64,000 bases of DNA from Nocardia crassostreae (GCF_001613405.1 NZ_BDCH01000002.1:1-64000), one strand, 5' to 3'; shown: positions 1-9,154, numbered from the stretch's first letter. A program made the numbers and translations. The notes: generated by a model not told the origin, from the sequence alone.

Positions 1-99
1 GGAGGGCAAATTAAACACAGCCACGAGCGATTCTCGAGGGCCCCACCCTCGACACCGTTCGACCAAGACCGCCCCCGAATCCAATCCCCGCAATGCAAA

Positions 100-126
100 T
101 GCCCCCGGCCCAAAGGGCCGGGGGCA
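100..126 (-). terminator. GC-rich hairpin downstream of pstB
   Basis: GCCCCCGGCCC and GGGCCGGGGGC pair perfectly around an AAA loop, with one extra A-T pair outside, giving 12 bp. It lies 19 bp past the pstB stop and probably ends the pst transcript. No long T-tract follows on the - strand, so its efficiency as an intrinsic terminator is uncertain. The rest of 1-144 shows no gene. Confidence 0.6.
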
Positions 127-144
127 CAAGACATCAGATCCGAT

Positions 145-921
145 CTACCCGAACCGACCAGAAATGTAGTCCTCAGTAGCCTTCTGCGACGGATTCGAGA
201 AAATCTTCTCCGTCTCGTCGATCTCAACCAACTTGCCCGGCTTCCCCTGCGCCTCCAAGTTGAAGAACGCCGTCTGATCACTCACACGCGCAGCCTGCTG
301 CATGTTGTGAGTCACGATCACGATCGTGAACTCCTTCTTCAACTCCGCGATCAGATCCTCGATCGCAAGCGTCGAGATAGGGTCCAGCGCCGAACAAGGC
401 TCGTCCATCAGCAGCACATCCGGCGACACCGCAATCGCCCGCGCAATACACAACCGCTGCTGCTGACCACCCGAGAGCCCGCCACCCGGCTTGTCCAAGC
501 GGTCCTTGACCTCGTTCCAAAGGTTCGCCCCCCGCAGCGACCGCTCGGCCACCTCTTCCAGCTGGGCCTTGTTGCGCACCCCCGACAGCTTCAGTCCGGC
601 CACCACATTGTCGCGAATGGACATGGTGGGGAACGGGTTCGGGCGCTGGAACACCATGCCGATCGTCCGTCGCACGCCGACCGGGTCAACAGTCGCCCCG
701 TAGATGTCTTCCCCATCCAGCAGCACCGCGCCCTCGACGCGCGCATCCGGCGTCTCCTCGTGCATCCGGTTCAACGACCGCAGCACAGTCGACTTCCCGC
801 ACCAGGAAGGACCGATGAACGCAGTCACACTGCGCGGCAGAACAGTCAACTTCACATCCGCCACGGCATGAAACTTGCCGTAGTAGATGTTCAAATCCTT
901 GATGTCGATCCGCTTGGCCAT
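145..921 (-). CDS. pstB: Phosphate ABC transporter ATP-binding protein PstB
   Basis: This is the cytoplasmic ATPase that powers high-affinity phosphate uptake by the PstSCAB complex. The 258-residue length is normal for the family. The sequence shows the Walker A region GPSWCGKST (about residues 38-46), the signature LSGGQQQR, Walker [14 protein letters not shown] and the switch histidine in [11 protein letters not shown]. The tryptophan in Walker A is odd: PstB normally reads GPSGCGKST, and one G-to-T change in GGG would give TGG. The GxxxxGK[ST] pattern is still met. It is the last gene of the operon, 20 bp after pstA. Assignment is firm; whether the Trp is real is not. Confidence 0.97.
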   Translation of the reverse strand: MAKRIDIKDLNIYYGKFHAVADVKLTVLPRSVTAFIGPSWCGKSTVLRSLNRMHEETPDARVEGAVLLDGEDIYGATVDPVGVRRTIGMVFQRPNPFPTMSIRDNVVAGLKLSGVRNKAQLEEVAERSLRGANLWNEVKDRLDKPGGGLSGGQQQRLCIARAIAVSPDVLLMDEPCSALDPISTLAIEDLIAELKKEFTIVIVTHNMQQAARVSDQTAFFNLEAQGKPGKLVEIDETEKIFSNPSQKATEDYISGRFG

Positions 922-941
922 CAGTAGTTTCCGTTCGCCTT

Positions 942-1841
942 CTATCGGTTCCGCGTGAGCAGCTTGTTGACTGCGGCCGCAGCCAGGTACAGCGCCGCAA
1001 TGATCAGGATCAGGGTCAGCGCCGCACCCCAGACGCGCAGACGCCCCGCCGCTTCCGGGTTGGCCAGTTCCTGATAGATCATCAGGGGCAGCGAGGCCAT
1101 ATTGCCGTCGAACACGTTCATATTGATCGACCGGCTGTAACCCACCAGCACCAGCACCGGCGCGGTCTCACCCATGACACAGGCCAGCGCCAGCAGAATG
1201 CCGGAGATCATGCCGGGCGCCGCGGTCGGAATCACGATGCGCAGGATCGTCTTCCACTTGGGCACGCCCAGCGCATACGACGCCTCACGCAGTTCATCAG
1301 GCACCAGCTTGAGCATTTCCTCGCTGGACCGCACCACCACGGGCAGCATGAGCAGCACCAGCGCCAGCGACACCGCGAACGCGCTCTGCGGCATGCCGAA
1401 GGTGGCGATCCACAGCGCGAAGATGAACAGCGCCGCGACGATCGACGGCACACCGGCGAGAATGTCCACCATGAACGTGGTGGTCTTGGCCAGCCACCCC
1501 CGCCCGTATTCGACCAGGAACACCGCGGCCATGATGCCCAACGGCACCGCGATGACGGCGGCGATGGCGGACTGCACGATGGTGCCGTAGATGGCGTGGT
1601 AGACGCCGCCCGCGTTCTGTTCGGGCAGCACGCCGCGCTGCGATTTGGTCCACCAGTTGGCCGAGGCGATGGCCTCGATGCCATTGCTGAGCACCGTGTA
1701 CAGCACCCACACCAGCGGAATCAGCGCGATGGCGAAGCACAGCCAGACAATGCCGGTGGCGAGGTTGTTGCGAATGCGGCGGCTGGTGCTGAGCTTGCGG
1801 AAGGTCGGCGCCTTGACCGGCTTGTCGAGCGTGGCGGTCAT
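942..1841 (-). CDS. pstA: Phosphate ABC transporter permease PstA
   Basis: This is one of the two inner-membrane permeases of the phosphate importer, pairing with PstC and driven by PstB. The 299 residues start with a short cytosolic tail, then a membrane segment near residues 25-55 and further hydrophobic segments. The transporter loop reads [25 protein letters not shown], carrying the EAA-type coupling motif. The start codon overlaps the pstC stop by 4 bp (ATGA), so translation is probably coupled. Family assignment is clear from the motif and the operon order S-C-A-B. Confidence 0.96.
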   Translation of the reverse strand: MTATLDKPVKAPTFRKLSTSRRIRNNLATGIVWLCFAIALIPLVWVLYTVLSNGIEAIASANWWTKSQRGVLPEQNAGGVYHAIYGTIVQSAIAAVIAVPLGIMAAVFLVEYGRGWLAKTTTFMVDILAGVPSIVAALFIFALWIATFGMPQSAFAVSLALVLLMLPVVVRSSEEMLKLVPDELREASYALGVPKWKTILRIVIPTAAPGMISGILLALACVMGETAPVLVLVGYSRSINMNVFDGNMASLPLMIYQELANPEAAGRLRVWGAALTLILIIAALYLAAAAVNKLLTRNR

Positions 1842-2884
1842 GCGTTCACCTTTCCACCGGCGGCGAGGCGCGCCAGCGCGTTCACCACGAAGGTCAGCGC
1901 GAAGAGCACGAAGCCGGCGGCGATGTACGCACCGGTCGGCAGCGCTTCATTGAATTCGGCGGCGGCCGAGGCGATCTTGGAGGCGAAGGTGAAGCCGCCG
2001 TCGAACAGCGACCAGTGCCCGGCCTGCGCCGCGGTGCGCAGCACGATCAGGACGGCGATGGTTTCGCCGAGCGCTCGGCCGAGTCCGAGCATGGAACCGG
2101 CGATCATGCCGGAGCGCCCGTAGGGCAGCACCGTCATGCGCACGACTTCCCATTTGGTGGCGCCCAGCGCCTGCGCCGCCTCGATGTGCGCCTTGGGGGT
2201 CAGGTTGAAGACCTCGCGGCTCACCGAGGTGATGATCGGCAGGATCATGACGGCCAGCACCACACCGGCGACGAAGATGGTGCCGCCGCCCGCGATGGTC
2301 ACATTGCCGTCGGAGAACAGGAACAGCCAGCCGAGCTTGTCGTTCAGGAATTCCTGTACCGGCGCCAGCTGCGGGGCCAGCACCAGGAAGCCCCAGAGGC
2401 CGAACACGATGGAGGGCACGGCCGCCAGCAGATCCACCAGGATCGCGAACGGCCGCGCCAGCACCTTCGGGGCGTACTGGGTGAGACACAAGGCGATGCC
2501 CACGCCGATGGGCACCGCGATGAGCAGTGCGAACACCGAGCTGAGCACGGTCACCATGAACAGGTCACGGATACCGAAGTGCAGGTTGTCGGCGTCGCGG
2601 ACGTCGAACTCCGTCGAGGTGAAGAAGTTCGACTCGTTGGCCATGACCGAGGGCACGGCGCGGATGAGAAGGAACAGCGCGATCAGCGCGATGGCGGCGA
2701 CAATGGTCGCCCCGGCCGCCGTCGCCAGCGAGCGGAAGATGAATTCCGCCCGCTGATTGTGGGCCTTGCTCTTGGCTTTCGGCCTGGTGCTCGTCTTGGT
2801 AGACATGTGCGCAGTATCTCCGCCCGCCCGCGGGCCGGTCGAATCCGACTGGCCCGCGGCGGTCACTTCATCGTGCACGGTCAT
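1838..2884 (-). CDS. pstC: Phosphate ABC transporter permease PstC
   Basis: Partner permease of PstA in the phosphate uptake complex. It has a polar N-terminus of about 45 residues, a membrane segment near residues 52-75 and several more hydrophobic segments. The coupling loop contains [20 protein letters not shown]. The open frame allows ATG at 2884 (348 aa, 10 bp after pstS) or an internal ATG at 2806 (322 aa). The first is kept because it is tightly coupled to pstS, but neither has a strong ribosome-binding site and the shorter form is possible. Confidence 0.95.
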   Translation of the reverse strand: MTVHDEVTAAGQSDSTGPRAGGDTAHMSTKTSTRPKAKSKAHNQRAEFIFRSLATAAGATIVAAIALIALFLLIRAVPSVMANESNFFTSTEFDVRDADNLHFGIRDLFMVTVLSSVFALLIAVPIGVGIALCLTQYAPKVLARPFAILVDLLAAVPSIVFGLWGFLVLAPQLAPVQEFLNDKLGWLFLFSDGNVTIAGGGTIFVAGVVLAVMILPIITSVSREVFNLTPKAHIEAAQALGATKWEVVRMTVLPYGRSGMIAGSMLGLGRALGETIAVLIVLRTAAQAGHWSLFDGGFTFASKIASAAAEFNEALPTGAYIAAGFVLFALTFVVNALARLAAGGKVNA

Positions 2885-2894
2885 GGGATCGCGA

Positions 2895-4010
2895 TCAGGA
2901 AATAGCGTTGACCGCGGTGGTCAGCTTGGTCTTGAAGGCGTCCGGGATCGGGATGTACCCGGCCTCGTCCAGGCCGTTCTGGCCGTTCTGGATGGCCGAG
3001 AGCATGAACGCCTTGACGGCCTTGCCGGTGTTCGCGTCGCTGTACTTCGAGCACACGATCTCATAGGTCGGCATGACCAGCGGGTAGGCGCCCGCGGTGG
3101 TCGGCTTGTAGAAGGCCGAGGTGTCCAGCACGAGGTCGTTGCCCTCGCCGGTGATCTTAGCGCCCGCGATGGCCTTACCGGCGGACTCGACGCTCAGCTC
3201 GACCGGCTTGGGGTCGTTGGAGGAGTCGACGGTGAGCAGCTTGGCGATGGACAGCTTCTGCGCCTTGGCGAAGGACCACTCGTTGTAGGTGATGGCGTTC
3301 ACGGTGTTCTTGACCGCGGCCGAGGTGCCCTCGTTGCCCTTGGCGCCTTCGCCGATGCCGCCGTTGAAGGTCTTGCCCGCGCCCTTGCCCCACGCGCCGT
3401 TGGAGGCGGCGTCCAGGTAGAGCTGGAAGTTGTCGGTGGTGCCCGACTCGTCCGAGCGGTAGATCACGTTGATCTTCTCGGCGGGCAGGGTGGCCTTCTG
3501 GTTGAGCGCCTTGATGGCGACGTCGTCCCAGGAGGTGATGGTGCCGTTGAAGATCTTGGCCATGGTCGGGCCGTCCAGCACCAGATCGGTCACGCCGTTG
3601 ATGTTGTAGGTGACGGCGATCGGGCCGAGGACGGTCGGCAGGTTCCAGGCCGGGGCGCCGCAGCGCTCGGCGGCCTTGGTGGGCTCGTCCTTCTTGAGCG
3701 GGGAGTCCGAGCCCGCGAAATCGGTCTGGCCGCCGAGGAATTCCTTGACGCCGGCGCCGGAGCCGCTGGAGGTGTAGTCCAGGCTGAAGCCGTCGCAGTT
3801 CTGCTGGTAGGCCGAGACGAAACGGTCCATCGCGTTCTTCTGCGAGGAGGCGCCGCTGGCCTTCAGGCTGGTCTTGCCGCCACAGGGCACGTCCACCTTG
3901 GCGACATTGTTTCCGGTCTCCTGCGTGTTGTCGTCACTGCCACACGCGGCGAGGGGCATGGCAACGACTGCCAGCACACCGACCAGGGCGCTGCTGCGCT
4001 TGAGATTCAC
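2895..4010 (-). CDS. pstS: Phosphate-binding lipoprotein PstS
   Basis: Extracellular lipid-anchored receptor that delivers phosphate to PstC/PstA. The 371 residues begin with a lipoprotein signal peptide ending in LAAC, lipidated at Cys23. The mature part has phosphate-binding features typical of Pst[15 protein letters not shown] and [14 protein letters not shown]. Start is GTG, preceded by GGAGGA at a proper distance. It heads the pstSCAB operon, and the 293-bp upstream region carries a PHO-box-like repeat, so phosphate-starvation control is likely. Residues and context agree; confidence is high. Confidence 0.97.
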   Translation of the reverse strand: MNLKRSSALVGVLAVVAMPLAACGSDDNTQETGNNVAKVDVPCGGKTSLKASGASSQKNAMDRFVSAYQQNCDGFSLDYTSSGSGAGVKEFLGGQTDFAGSDSPLKKDEPTKAAERCGAPAWNLPTVLGPIAVTYNINGVTDLVLDGPTMAKIFNGTITSWDDVAIKALNQKATLPAEKINVIYRSDESGTTDNFQLYLDAASNGAWGKGAGKTFNGGIGEGAKGNEGTSAAVKNTVNAITYNEWSFAKAQKLSIAKLLTVDSSNDPKPVELSVESAGKAIAGAKITGEGNDLVLDTSAFYKPTTAGAYPLVMPTYEIVCSKYSDANTGKAVKAFMLSAIQNGQNGLDEAGYIPIPDAFKTKLTTAVNAIS

Positions 4011-4159
4011 CTGTTCCTCCGGGAATCACGGTCTAGCACGCCCAACCCCTCAACGGTTGGACAGGCGAATGTTGGTGGCTGTTCGCTGCGAACTCGCGCA
4101 CCGGGCAGCGAGTGCTGCCCACAAGCAACGTATTTGTGTCCGGTAGACAGTTGGACCAG

Positions 4160-4181
4160 GGAAGGTGAACGGAGGGTGAAC
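4160..4181 (-). promoter_or_regulatory. PHO-box-like direct repeat upstream of pstS
   Basis: On the - strand GTTCACCCTCC is followed immediately by GTTCACCTTCC, two 11-nt direct repeats differing at one base. This matches the PhoP direct-repeat unit known from Streptomyces (GTTCACC-like, 11-nt spacing). It lies about 150 bp before the pstS start. Phosphate-responsive activation is inferred. The remainder of 4011-4303 holds no gene that I can support. Confidence 0.65.
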
Positions 4182-4303
4182 AACCCGGAGCGATTGCAAC
4201 CTTTCTGTGTGACATTAGCCGCACTGTTGCCACATATCGGTTTGCCCCATGGTCGCCTTCGACCCGCGAGTGATCTACGCAACCGCGCGGGCGGCGGCGC
4301 GGG

Positions 4304-5197
4304 TCAGCTCGCGGCGTAGGCGGCGTCCACGTGCGACCGCTCGAAGCCGAGCTTGGCGTAGGTGCGCACCGCCGCGGTGTTGTCGGCCTCGGTGTAGAGC
4401 AGCACCGCGCCCAGCCCGCGGTCGCGCAGATATCGCAGTCCGGCCAGGGTGAGCAGGCGGCCGAGCCCGCGACCCTGGGCGGCCGGATCGACGCCCACCA
4501 CGTAAACCTCACCGACCGGGGGGTTTTCCTCGTGATGCACCTTGGTCCAGTGGAAGCCGAGGATCTTGTCCGGCTCGGCCGGGTCGGCGGCGAGGAACAG
4601 TCCGGCGGGATCGAACCAGCCTTCGGCCCGGCGCACGGCGATATCGCGCTCGGTCCAGCCGCCCTGTTCCGGATGCCAGGAGAAGGCGGCATTGTTCACG
4701 CGCAGCACCTCGGCATCGTCGGAAGGCCCCGCGTAGGTGCGCAATTCCAGATTCTCCGGAACCGTCAATTCAGGTAGCTCGGAATTCGCCAGATCGCGGC
4801 GCATTTGCCACAATTCGCGCGCCACGCGCAACTCGAGCCGGGCAGCAACCGCCTGTGCGGCGGGCAGGTTTCCGTGCGCCCACACCCGCGCGCCCGTACC
4901 GCCCGCTGCCAGCGCCGATCGCACCAAGTTCGCCCCGATTCCCCGGCCGCGATGATCGGGATCCACAGCAACCTCCGCCATGGCGGGGTGCTCGTTATGT
5001 GCGGGGGCCAGATTCGCGTAACCGGCGACCACGCCGTCCACCGTCACGACGGCATGCCGGGCCGCGGGCTCGCCGGACAGCGACAGCACCGCCTGCTCCG
5101 AGACGGGCGCGACGCCATCGGCCGCGGTGGCACGTTCCAGCAGACCTCTCACCTCCGCGGCGGTCTCGTCGGGCAGCCGGTCGGTGAAGGAAGCCAT
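4304..5197 (-). CDS. mshD: Mycothiol synthase
   Basis: Transfers an acetyl group from acetyl-CoA to Cys-GlcN-Ins in the last step of mycothiol synthesis, the main low-molecular-weight thiol of actinobacteria. The 297 residues contain two GNAT domains. The N-terminal one has [15 protein letters not shown] and the C-terminal one [19 protein letters not shown], both acetyl-CoA-binding motifs. The ATG at 5197 is chosen because MASFTDRL fits the family and overlaps the intact-frame stop of glnR (TGATG). A longer in-frame start at 5317 would run into glnR. Synteny with M. tuberculosis Rv0818-Rv0819 supports it. Confidence 0.93.
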   Translation of the reverse strand: MASFTDRLPDETAAEVRGLLERATAADGVAPVSEQAVLSLSGEPAARHAVVTVDGVVAGYANLAPAHNEHPAMAEVAVDPDHRGRGIGANLVRSALAAGGTGARVWAHGNLPAAQAVAARLELRVARELWQMRRDLANSELPELTVPENLELRTYAGPSDDAEVLRVNNAAFSWHPEQGGWTERDIAVRRAEGWFDPAGLFLAADPAEPDKILGFHWTKVHHEENPPVGEVYVVGVDPAAQGRGLGRLLTLAGLRYLRDRGLGAVLLYTEADNTAAVRTYAKLGFERSHVDAAYAAS

Positions 5198-5954
5198 CAG
5201 AAAGTGCCGTTCGCCGTGGTCATTTCGGGGTCGTCGGTGGATTCGGCATCCGGAAAGGTGACCGCATCGCCCTTGGCCCCGGCCGCGCGCGCCGGGCGCA
5301 CCGCCTTGTGCCGACATTGCGGACCGTGCCGATGAGCGATTCGTATTCGCTGCCGAGCTTGGCGCGCAGCCGCCGCACGTGCACGTCCACGGTGCGGGTG
5401 CCGCCGAAGAAGTCGTAGCCCCACACCTCCTGGAGCAGCTGGGCGCGGGTGAACACCCGACCGGCGTGCTGCGCCAGGTATTTCAGTAGCTCGAACTCCT
5501 TGTAGGTGAGGTCGAGCGGGCGCCCGCGCAGGCGCGCGGTGTAGGTGCCCTCGTCGATCACCAGCTCACCCAGGGTGATCTTGCCGGTGTTCTCCGGGCT
5601 GGCGACGCCACCATTGCGGGCGACCAGTAGTCGCAGCCGCGCGTCCAGTTCGGCGGGACCGGTGCCGGGCAGCAGGATGTCGTCCAGCCCCCAGTCCGCA
5701 TTCACCGCGACCAGGCCGCCTTCGGTGAGAACCGCCACCACCGGCACCGAGGATCCGGTGCTGCCCAGCAAACGACAAAGGCCGCGCGCGGCGGCCAGAT
5801 CGGTGCGGGCGTCGACCAGTGCCACATCGGCGGAACCGGCCTCGAGCAGGGACGCCACCTCGGTGGGCGCGGGCCGCACGTGGTGCGGTAGCAACGCCAA
5901 CGAGGGCAGCACCGACTCGGGGTTGGGGTCGGAGGTCAGCAGGAGCAGCTCCAT
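5197..5954 (-). CDS. glnR: OmpR-family nitrogen regulator GlnR, apparent -1 frameshift near the C-terminus
   Basis: Orphan response regulator controlling nitrogen assimilation genes in actinobacteria. It has an atypical receiver domain (about 1-115) and a winged-helix DNA-binding domain (about 140-235) with [20 protein letters not shown] and [15 protein letters not shown]. The start is ATG 5954 ([10 protein letters not shown]). One base seems missing between 5309 and 5310: the conserved VGYKAVRP becomes VGTRRCAR and a stop appears at 5220. Restoring one base reopens the frame to a stop at 5197 that overlaps mshD by one base, as expected of a coupled operon. As written the product is 244 aa with 29 aberrant C-terminal residues; intact it would be 252 aa. 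Sequencing error and real mutation are both possible. Confidence 0.88.
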
Positions 5955-6204
5955 GGGGGCCCTCCATCCCATCTGGCATGTGCGTGGCAACTGCTCTGTA
6001 CGCCACGACGCCATGCTCGTCATCACAGGTAAGTCGGTGCCTACATTAGCGTGTCCACGGCCATGACCACGCAATCCGGGCAGCGTACGCCGGGCTCGGC
6101 AACCTCCTGATCTCGTGCGCTGTCCTCGAGATCACACCCGCGGCCGGTCCGGGGGCGGGTCCGGCGTGGACTGTGTTGGCCGACTCGCCGCCATCGGGCC
6201 CTAC

Positions 6205-6217
6205 TAGGCTGCGACTC
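6205..6217 (+). promoter_or_regulatory. Leaderless promoter of lmeA
   Basis: TAGGCT lies 7 nt before the ATG at 6218, so transcription should begin at or next to the start codon. No ribosome-binding site is visible. The divergent gap 5955-6217 shows no gene. Confidence 0.55.
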
Positions 6218-7084
6218 ATGCATATCCGAAGGCTGATCATCGCGCTGCTCTGCGTGGCAGGGCTGGCCGTCGTGCTCGACTTCGGGTTCGCCGCGTACTC
6301 GGAATACCGCGTGTCGCGACTGCTGCGGGCCGGATCGGATCTCAGCTCCGATCCGGAGGTCACCTTCCACTCGTCGCTGCGGTATCCGTTCGCGACCCAG
6401 GCGCTCTCCGGCGATTTCCGCAATATCGACATCCGGGCCCGCGAAGTGCGGCCGGATATCCCGGGCAAGATCGTGGTCGAGGCCAATCTGCGGGGCGCGG
6501 AGCTCCCGTTCAGCAGCCTGGTGGACCGCACGGTGCGCGCGGTGCCGGTGGATGTGGTGGAGTCGCGCATCCGGATCGAGCCCAATGAGCTCGGGCGGCT
6601 GTTCAAGATTCCGGATCTGGAAGTCAAGAATCCGGATCAGCCGGTCTTCGGGCCGGGCAAGTCGGATGGTTTCGGCGGTATCGGCGGCGTCGGCGGCACC
6701 GGATTCCAGACCACGGCGACCATCGTCCTCAGCGGAAAGATCGCGGTGGACAGCACATCCGGCAATGGCGCGCTCATTGCCGACAGCCGCAATGGCCAGC
6801 TCGTGAGCGTGCTGGCGGATATGCGGCTGGTGGGCAACCAGGTGCATATCGCCGCGACCGATATCTATCGCGAACCCGACCCCGCCGCCTCCATCCCCAT
6901 CGCCACCGAGGTCCCGGAGCTGGACAAGGCCAAGGTGCTGGCGCTGTTCACCCGCACCATCGACACCCACGGCCTGTCGTTCGGGGTCCGGCCCGCCAAG
7001 GTCAAGGCCGAGGGCGGGCAGATCGTGGTGGAGGGCCGCGAGGAGAAGGTCACCGTCGATCTGGATCGGCTGCAGCAGCCGTGA
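6218..7084 (+). CDS. LmeA-like phospholipid-binding protein (DUF2993)
   Basis: The 288-residue protein has one hydrophobic N-terminal segment (about residues 4-25), a signal or membrane anchor, then a soluble domain of the DUF2993 family. In mycobacteria the family member LmeA is a cell-envelope lipid-binding protein that affects lipomannan maturation; the same role here is inferred from synteny (Rv0817c position). A Gly-rich stretch reads GFGGIGGVGGTGF near residues 150-162. The start at 6218 follows TAGGCT. The gene overlaps the next by 4 bp (GTGA). Confidence 0.82.
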   Translation: MHIRRLIIALLCVAGLAVVLDFGFAAYSEYRVSRLLRAGSDLSSDPEVTFHSSLRYPFATQALSGDFRNIDIRAREVRPDIPGKIVVEANLRGAELPFSSLVDRTVRAVPVDVVESRIRIEPNELGRLFKIPDLEVKNPDQPVFGPGKSDGFGGIGGVGGTGFQTTATIVLSGKIAVDSTSGNGALIADSRNGQLVSVLADMRLVGNQVHIAATDIYREPDPAASIPIATEVPELDKAKVLALFTRTIDTHGLSFGVRPAKVKAEGGQIVVEGREEKVTVDLDRLQQP

Positions 7085-7539
7085 TCGCCATCGGGGTTCT
7101 CGCCGCCGCCGTCGCCGCCGCGATCGGCGTGGGAATCCTGGTGCGCCGCACCGAAGGCCGGGTACGGACCAGCACCGGCTCGGAAACGCCTGCGGCCGAA
7201 GGTAATCGGGCCGCATTGCTGACCGCGGCCGGGGTGCTCCCGGGCCGCCCCACGGTCCTGCACTTCTCGGCCGACTGGTGCGGCCCCTGCGCGGCGGTGC
7301 GCCGCGTGGTGGGGGGCGTCGTCGCCGAACTGGCCGATGCCCCGGCCGCACCGCTCGATCTCGAGATCGATATCGATGCGAACCCGGCGCTGGCGCGCGA
7401 ACTGAACGTGCTCTCGCTGCCCACTACCTTCGTGCTGGACGCCGATGGCCGGGAGCGGTACCGGATTTCCGGGGTTCCCAAGGCCGCCGATTTGCGCAGT
7501 TCATTAGGGCCTTTAACGGTCTCCGGGACGCCAGAGTGA
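7081..7539 (+). CDS. Membrane-anchored thioredoxin-like protein (ThiX position)
   Basis: A 152-residue thiol-disulfide oxidoreductase with an N-terminal transmembrane anchor (residues 1-20) and a thioredoxin fold carrying the active site WCGPC at residues 66-70 (Cys67, Cys70). The conserved cis-Pro region appears as LSLPTTFVLD. It should act at the outer face of the membrane. Its GTG start overlaps the lmeA stop by 4 bp, so the two are coupled. It sits just before a sulfur-metabolism operon, and the order matches Rv0816c. The redox partner is unknown. Confidence 0.87.
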   Translation: MIAIGVLAAAVAAAIGVGILVRRTEGRVRTSTGSETPAAEGNRAALLTAAGVLPGRPTVLHFSADWCGPCAAVRRVVGGVVAELADAPAAPLDLEIDIDANPALARELNVLSLPTTFVLDADGRERYRISGVPKAADLRSSLGPLTVSGTPE

Positions 7540-7560
7540 CCAGCATTACGAACCCCGGGT

Positions 7561-7581
7561 CCAATTTCCCCCGAAAATTGG
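7561..7581. promoter_or_regulatory. Inverted repeat at the sulfur-operon promoter
   Basis: CCAATTT and AAATTGG are separated by 7 nt and end two bases before the -10 TAAACT. The left arm falls where the -35 should be. A repressor operator is a reasonable inference; the protein is unknown. Confidence 0.4.
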
Positions 7582-7582
7582 G

Positions 7583-7595
7583 TAAACTCCCCCTC
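7583..7595 (+). promoter_or_regulatory. Leaderless promoter of the polycysteine leader
   Basis: TAAACT is followed by a 7-nt spacer (CCCCCTC) and the GTG at 7596, the typical geometry for an actinobacterial mRNA that begins at its start codon. Confidence 0.6.
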
Positions 7596-7682
7596 GTGCA
7601 ATCCAACCGCGAGCTCATGCTCACCCGACGCCGCACGGTAGACCTGTGTCGGCTCGGTGGTTGTTGCTGCCTGTGCCGCTAG
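7596..7682 (+). CDS. Polycysteine leader peptide (probable cysteine-responsive attenuator)
   Basis: A 28-codon ORF starts with GTG one leaderless spacing after TAAACT and ends CRLGGCCCLCR, with Cys at codons 18, 23, 24, 25 and 27. An internal ATG at 7617 would give 21 residues. It precedes DUF4395, CysA2 sulfurtransferase and DUF1416 genes. Leaderless polycysteine ORFs acting as cysteine attenuators of sulfur operons are known from mycobacteria; slow translation of the Cys codons at low Cys-tRNA would change folding of the downstream RNA. A hairpin begins at the base after the stop codon, which fits that model. The peptide itself need not have a function. Confidence 0.75.
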   Translation: MQSNRELMLTRRRTVDLCRLGGCCCLCR

Positions 7683-7717
7683 CCGGTCGGCCTTTCGTCT
7701 CTTCTGTCGCCGACCGG
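7683..7717 (+). promoter_or_regulatory. Hairpin abutting the leader-peptide stop codon
   Basis: CCGGTCGG (7683-7690) and CCGACCGG (7710-7717) form an 8-bp perfect stem with a 19-nt pyrimidine-rich loop, starting right after the TAG. A ribosome stalled on the Cys codons would cover or free the left arm. A TCCTCC run near 7749-7754 could pair with the AGGAG of DUF4395 at 7784-7788. This switch is inferred, not proven. Confidence 0.5.
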
Positions 7718-7795
7718 ATTTGTCCCCGCCGTTGAGTGATCGCCTCGATCCTCCGGCGATCTGGCCATATAGACCATCCGCGCAGGAGCACACTC

Positions 7796-8287
7796 ATGTC
7801 GAACCCGAACATCACCAAACCCCCTGAGGGACAGGTGGATGTCCGCGGCCCACGTTTCGCCGCCTGGATCACCACCGCAGTCCTGGCCCTCGTCCTGATC
7901 GTCGCCGTCTTCTCCGTCCCGCTCGCCGCCGCGCTCCTGGCCGTCCAGGCCGTGGTGTTCGCACTCGGCGCGGCCTCCGGTCCGCGGCGCAGCCCCTACG
8001 GGCGCATCTACGCCAGCGCCATCGCACCCCGCATCGGCCCGGCGCCGGAGCTGGAACCCGTTGCGCCGCTGCGGTTCGCACAGCGGGTCGGCTTCGTCTT
8101 CGCCGCGCTCGGCGTGCTGGGCTTCGCCGCGGGCAGTCCGGTCGCCGGTGCGATCTTCACCGGTTTCGCCTTGTTCGCGGCCTTCCTGAACGCGGCCTTC
8201 GGCATCTGCCTGGGCTGCAAGACCTACCCACTCGTCACGCGGTTCGTCCCGAAATCCGCGCCGACCCACCCGAATCCCACCGCCTGA
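7796..8287 (+). CDS. DUF4395 membrane protein, first gene of the sulfur operon
   Basis: A 163-residue integral membrane protein of the DUF4395 family with about four hydrophobic segments (residues 25-45, 45-60, 95-115, 115-135). A C-terminal CLGC motif is conserved in the family and resembles a thiol-active pair. The ATG at 7796 follows AGGAG with good spacing; an upstream in-frame ATG at 7736 lies in the leader RNA and is less likely. Family genes often travel with sulfurtransferases and thioredoxins, as here. The reaction is unknown; a role in reduced-sulfur handling at the membrane is inferred from context. Confidence 0.85.
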   Translation: MSNPNITKPPEGQVDVRGPRFAAWITTAVLALVLIVAVFSVPLAAALLAVQAVVFALGAASGPRRSPYGRIYASAIAPRIGPAPELEPVAPLRFAQRVGFVFAALGVLGFAAGSPVAGAIFTGFALFAAFLNAAFGICLGCKTYPLVTRFVPKSAPTHPNPTA

Positions 8288-8315
8288 CTCCGGCACCACC
8301 CTCGAAAGGAACAAC

Positions 8316-9149
8316 ATGGCTCGCGCCGATGTCCTGGTCTCCGCAGACTGGGTCGAAGAGAACCTGAACACCCCGGGCGTCGTGCTCGTCGAGGTCGATG
8401 AAGACACCTCGGCCTACGACCTTGGCCACATCGAAGGGGCGGTCCGCCTCGACTGGAAGAAGGATCTGCAGGACCAGGTCCGGCGTGACTTCGTCAACCG
8501 GGAGCAGTTCTCCGAGCTGCTGTCGGCCCGCGGCATCGGCAACGACGACACCGTCGTGCTGTACGGCGGCAACAACAACTGGTTCGCGGCCTACGCGTAC
8601 TGGTACTTCAAGCTCTACGGCCACCAGGACGTGAAGCTGCTCGACGGCGGCCGCAAGAAGTGGGAGCTGGACGGCCGCCCGCTGGTCAAGGATGTCAAGG
8701 TGCGCCCGGCCGCCGCCTACAAGGCGTCCGAGCAGGATCTGTCCATCCGCGCCTTCCGCGACAAGGCCATCAACGCCATCGGCGTCAAGAACCTGGTCGA
8801 CGTGCGCTCCCCCGACGAGTTCTCCGGCAAGATCCTGGCCCCGGCCCACCTGCCGCAGGAGCAGTCGCAGCGTCCCGGCCACATCCCGGGCGCGATCAAT
8901 GTGCCGTGGTCCAAGGCCGCGAACGAGGACGGCACCTTCAAGTCCGACGACGAGCTCGCCTCCATCTACAAGGAGGCCGGTCTGGACGGCGAGAAGGAGA
9001 CCATCGCCTACTGCCGCATCGGCGAGCGCTCCTCGCACACCTGGTTCGTGCTGCAGGAGCTGCTGGGCCACAAGAACGTGAAGAATTACGATGGGAGCTG
9101 GACCGAGTACGGCTCCCTCGTCGGTGCACCGATCGAGTTGGGAGCGTAA
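8316..9149 (+). CDS. Thiosulfate sulfurtransferase CysA2-type (rhodanese)
   Basis: A 277-residue enzyme with two rhodanese domains; the N-terminal one is inactive-like and the C-terminal one carries the catalytic Cys233 in YCRIGERSSHTW. It moves sulfane sulfur from thiosulfate or a similar donor to an acceptor thiol. Length, start (MARADVLVSADWVEENL) and the active-site loop match mycobacterial CysA2 (Rv0815c). An RBS (AAAGGAAC) lies just before the ATG. It is co-transcribed with DUF4395 (28-bp gap) and DUF1416 (5-bp gap). The physiological acceptor is not known. Confidence 0.95.
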   Translation: MARADVLVSADWVEENLNTPGVVLVEVDEDTSAYDLGHIEGAVRLDWKKDLQDQVRRDFVNREQFSELLSARGIGNDDTVVLYGGNNNWFAAYAYWYFKLYGHQDVKLLDGGRKKWELDGRPLVKDVKVRPAAAYKASEQDLSIRAFRDKAINAIGVKNLVDVRSPDEFSGKILAPAHLPQEQSQRPGHIPGAINVPWSKAANEDGTFKSDDELASIYKEAGLDGEKETIAYCRIGERSSHTWFVLQELLGHKNVKNYDGSWTEYGSLVGAPIELGA

Positions 9150-9154
9150 TCAAT

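Noticed and set aside
2757..4319. 520-codon open frame antisense to pstS
   Set aside because: No recognisable protein; PstS is unambiguous on the - strand.
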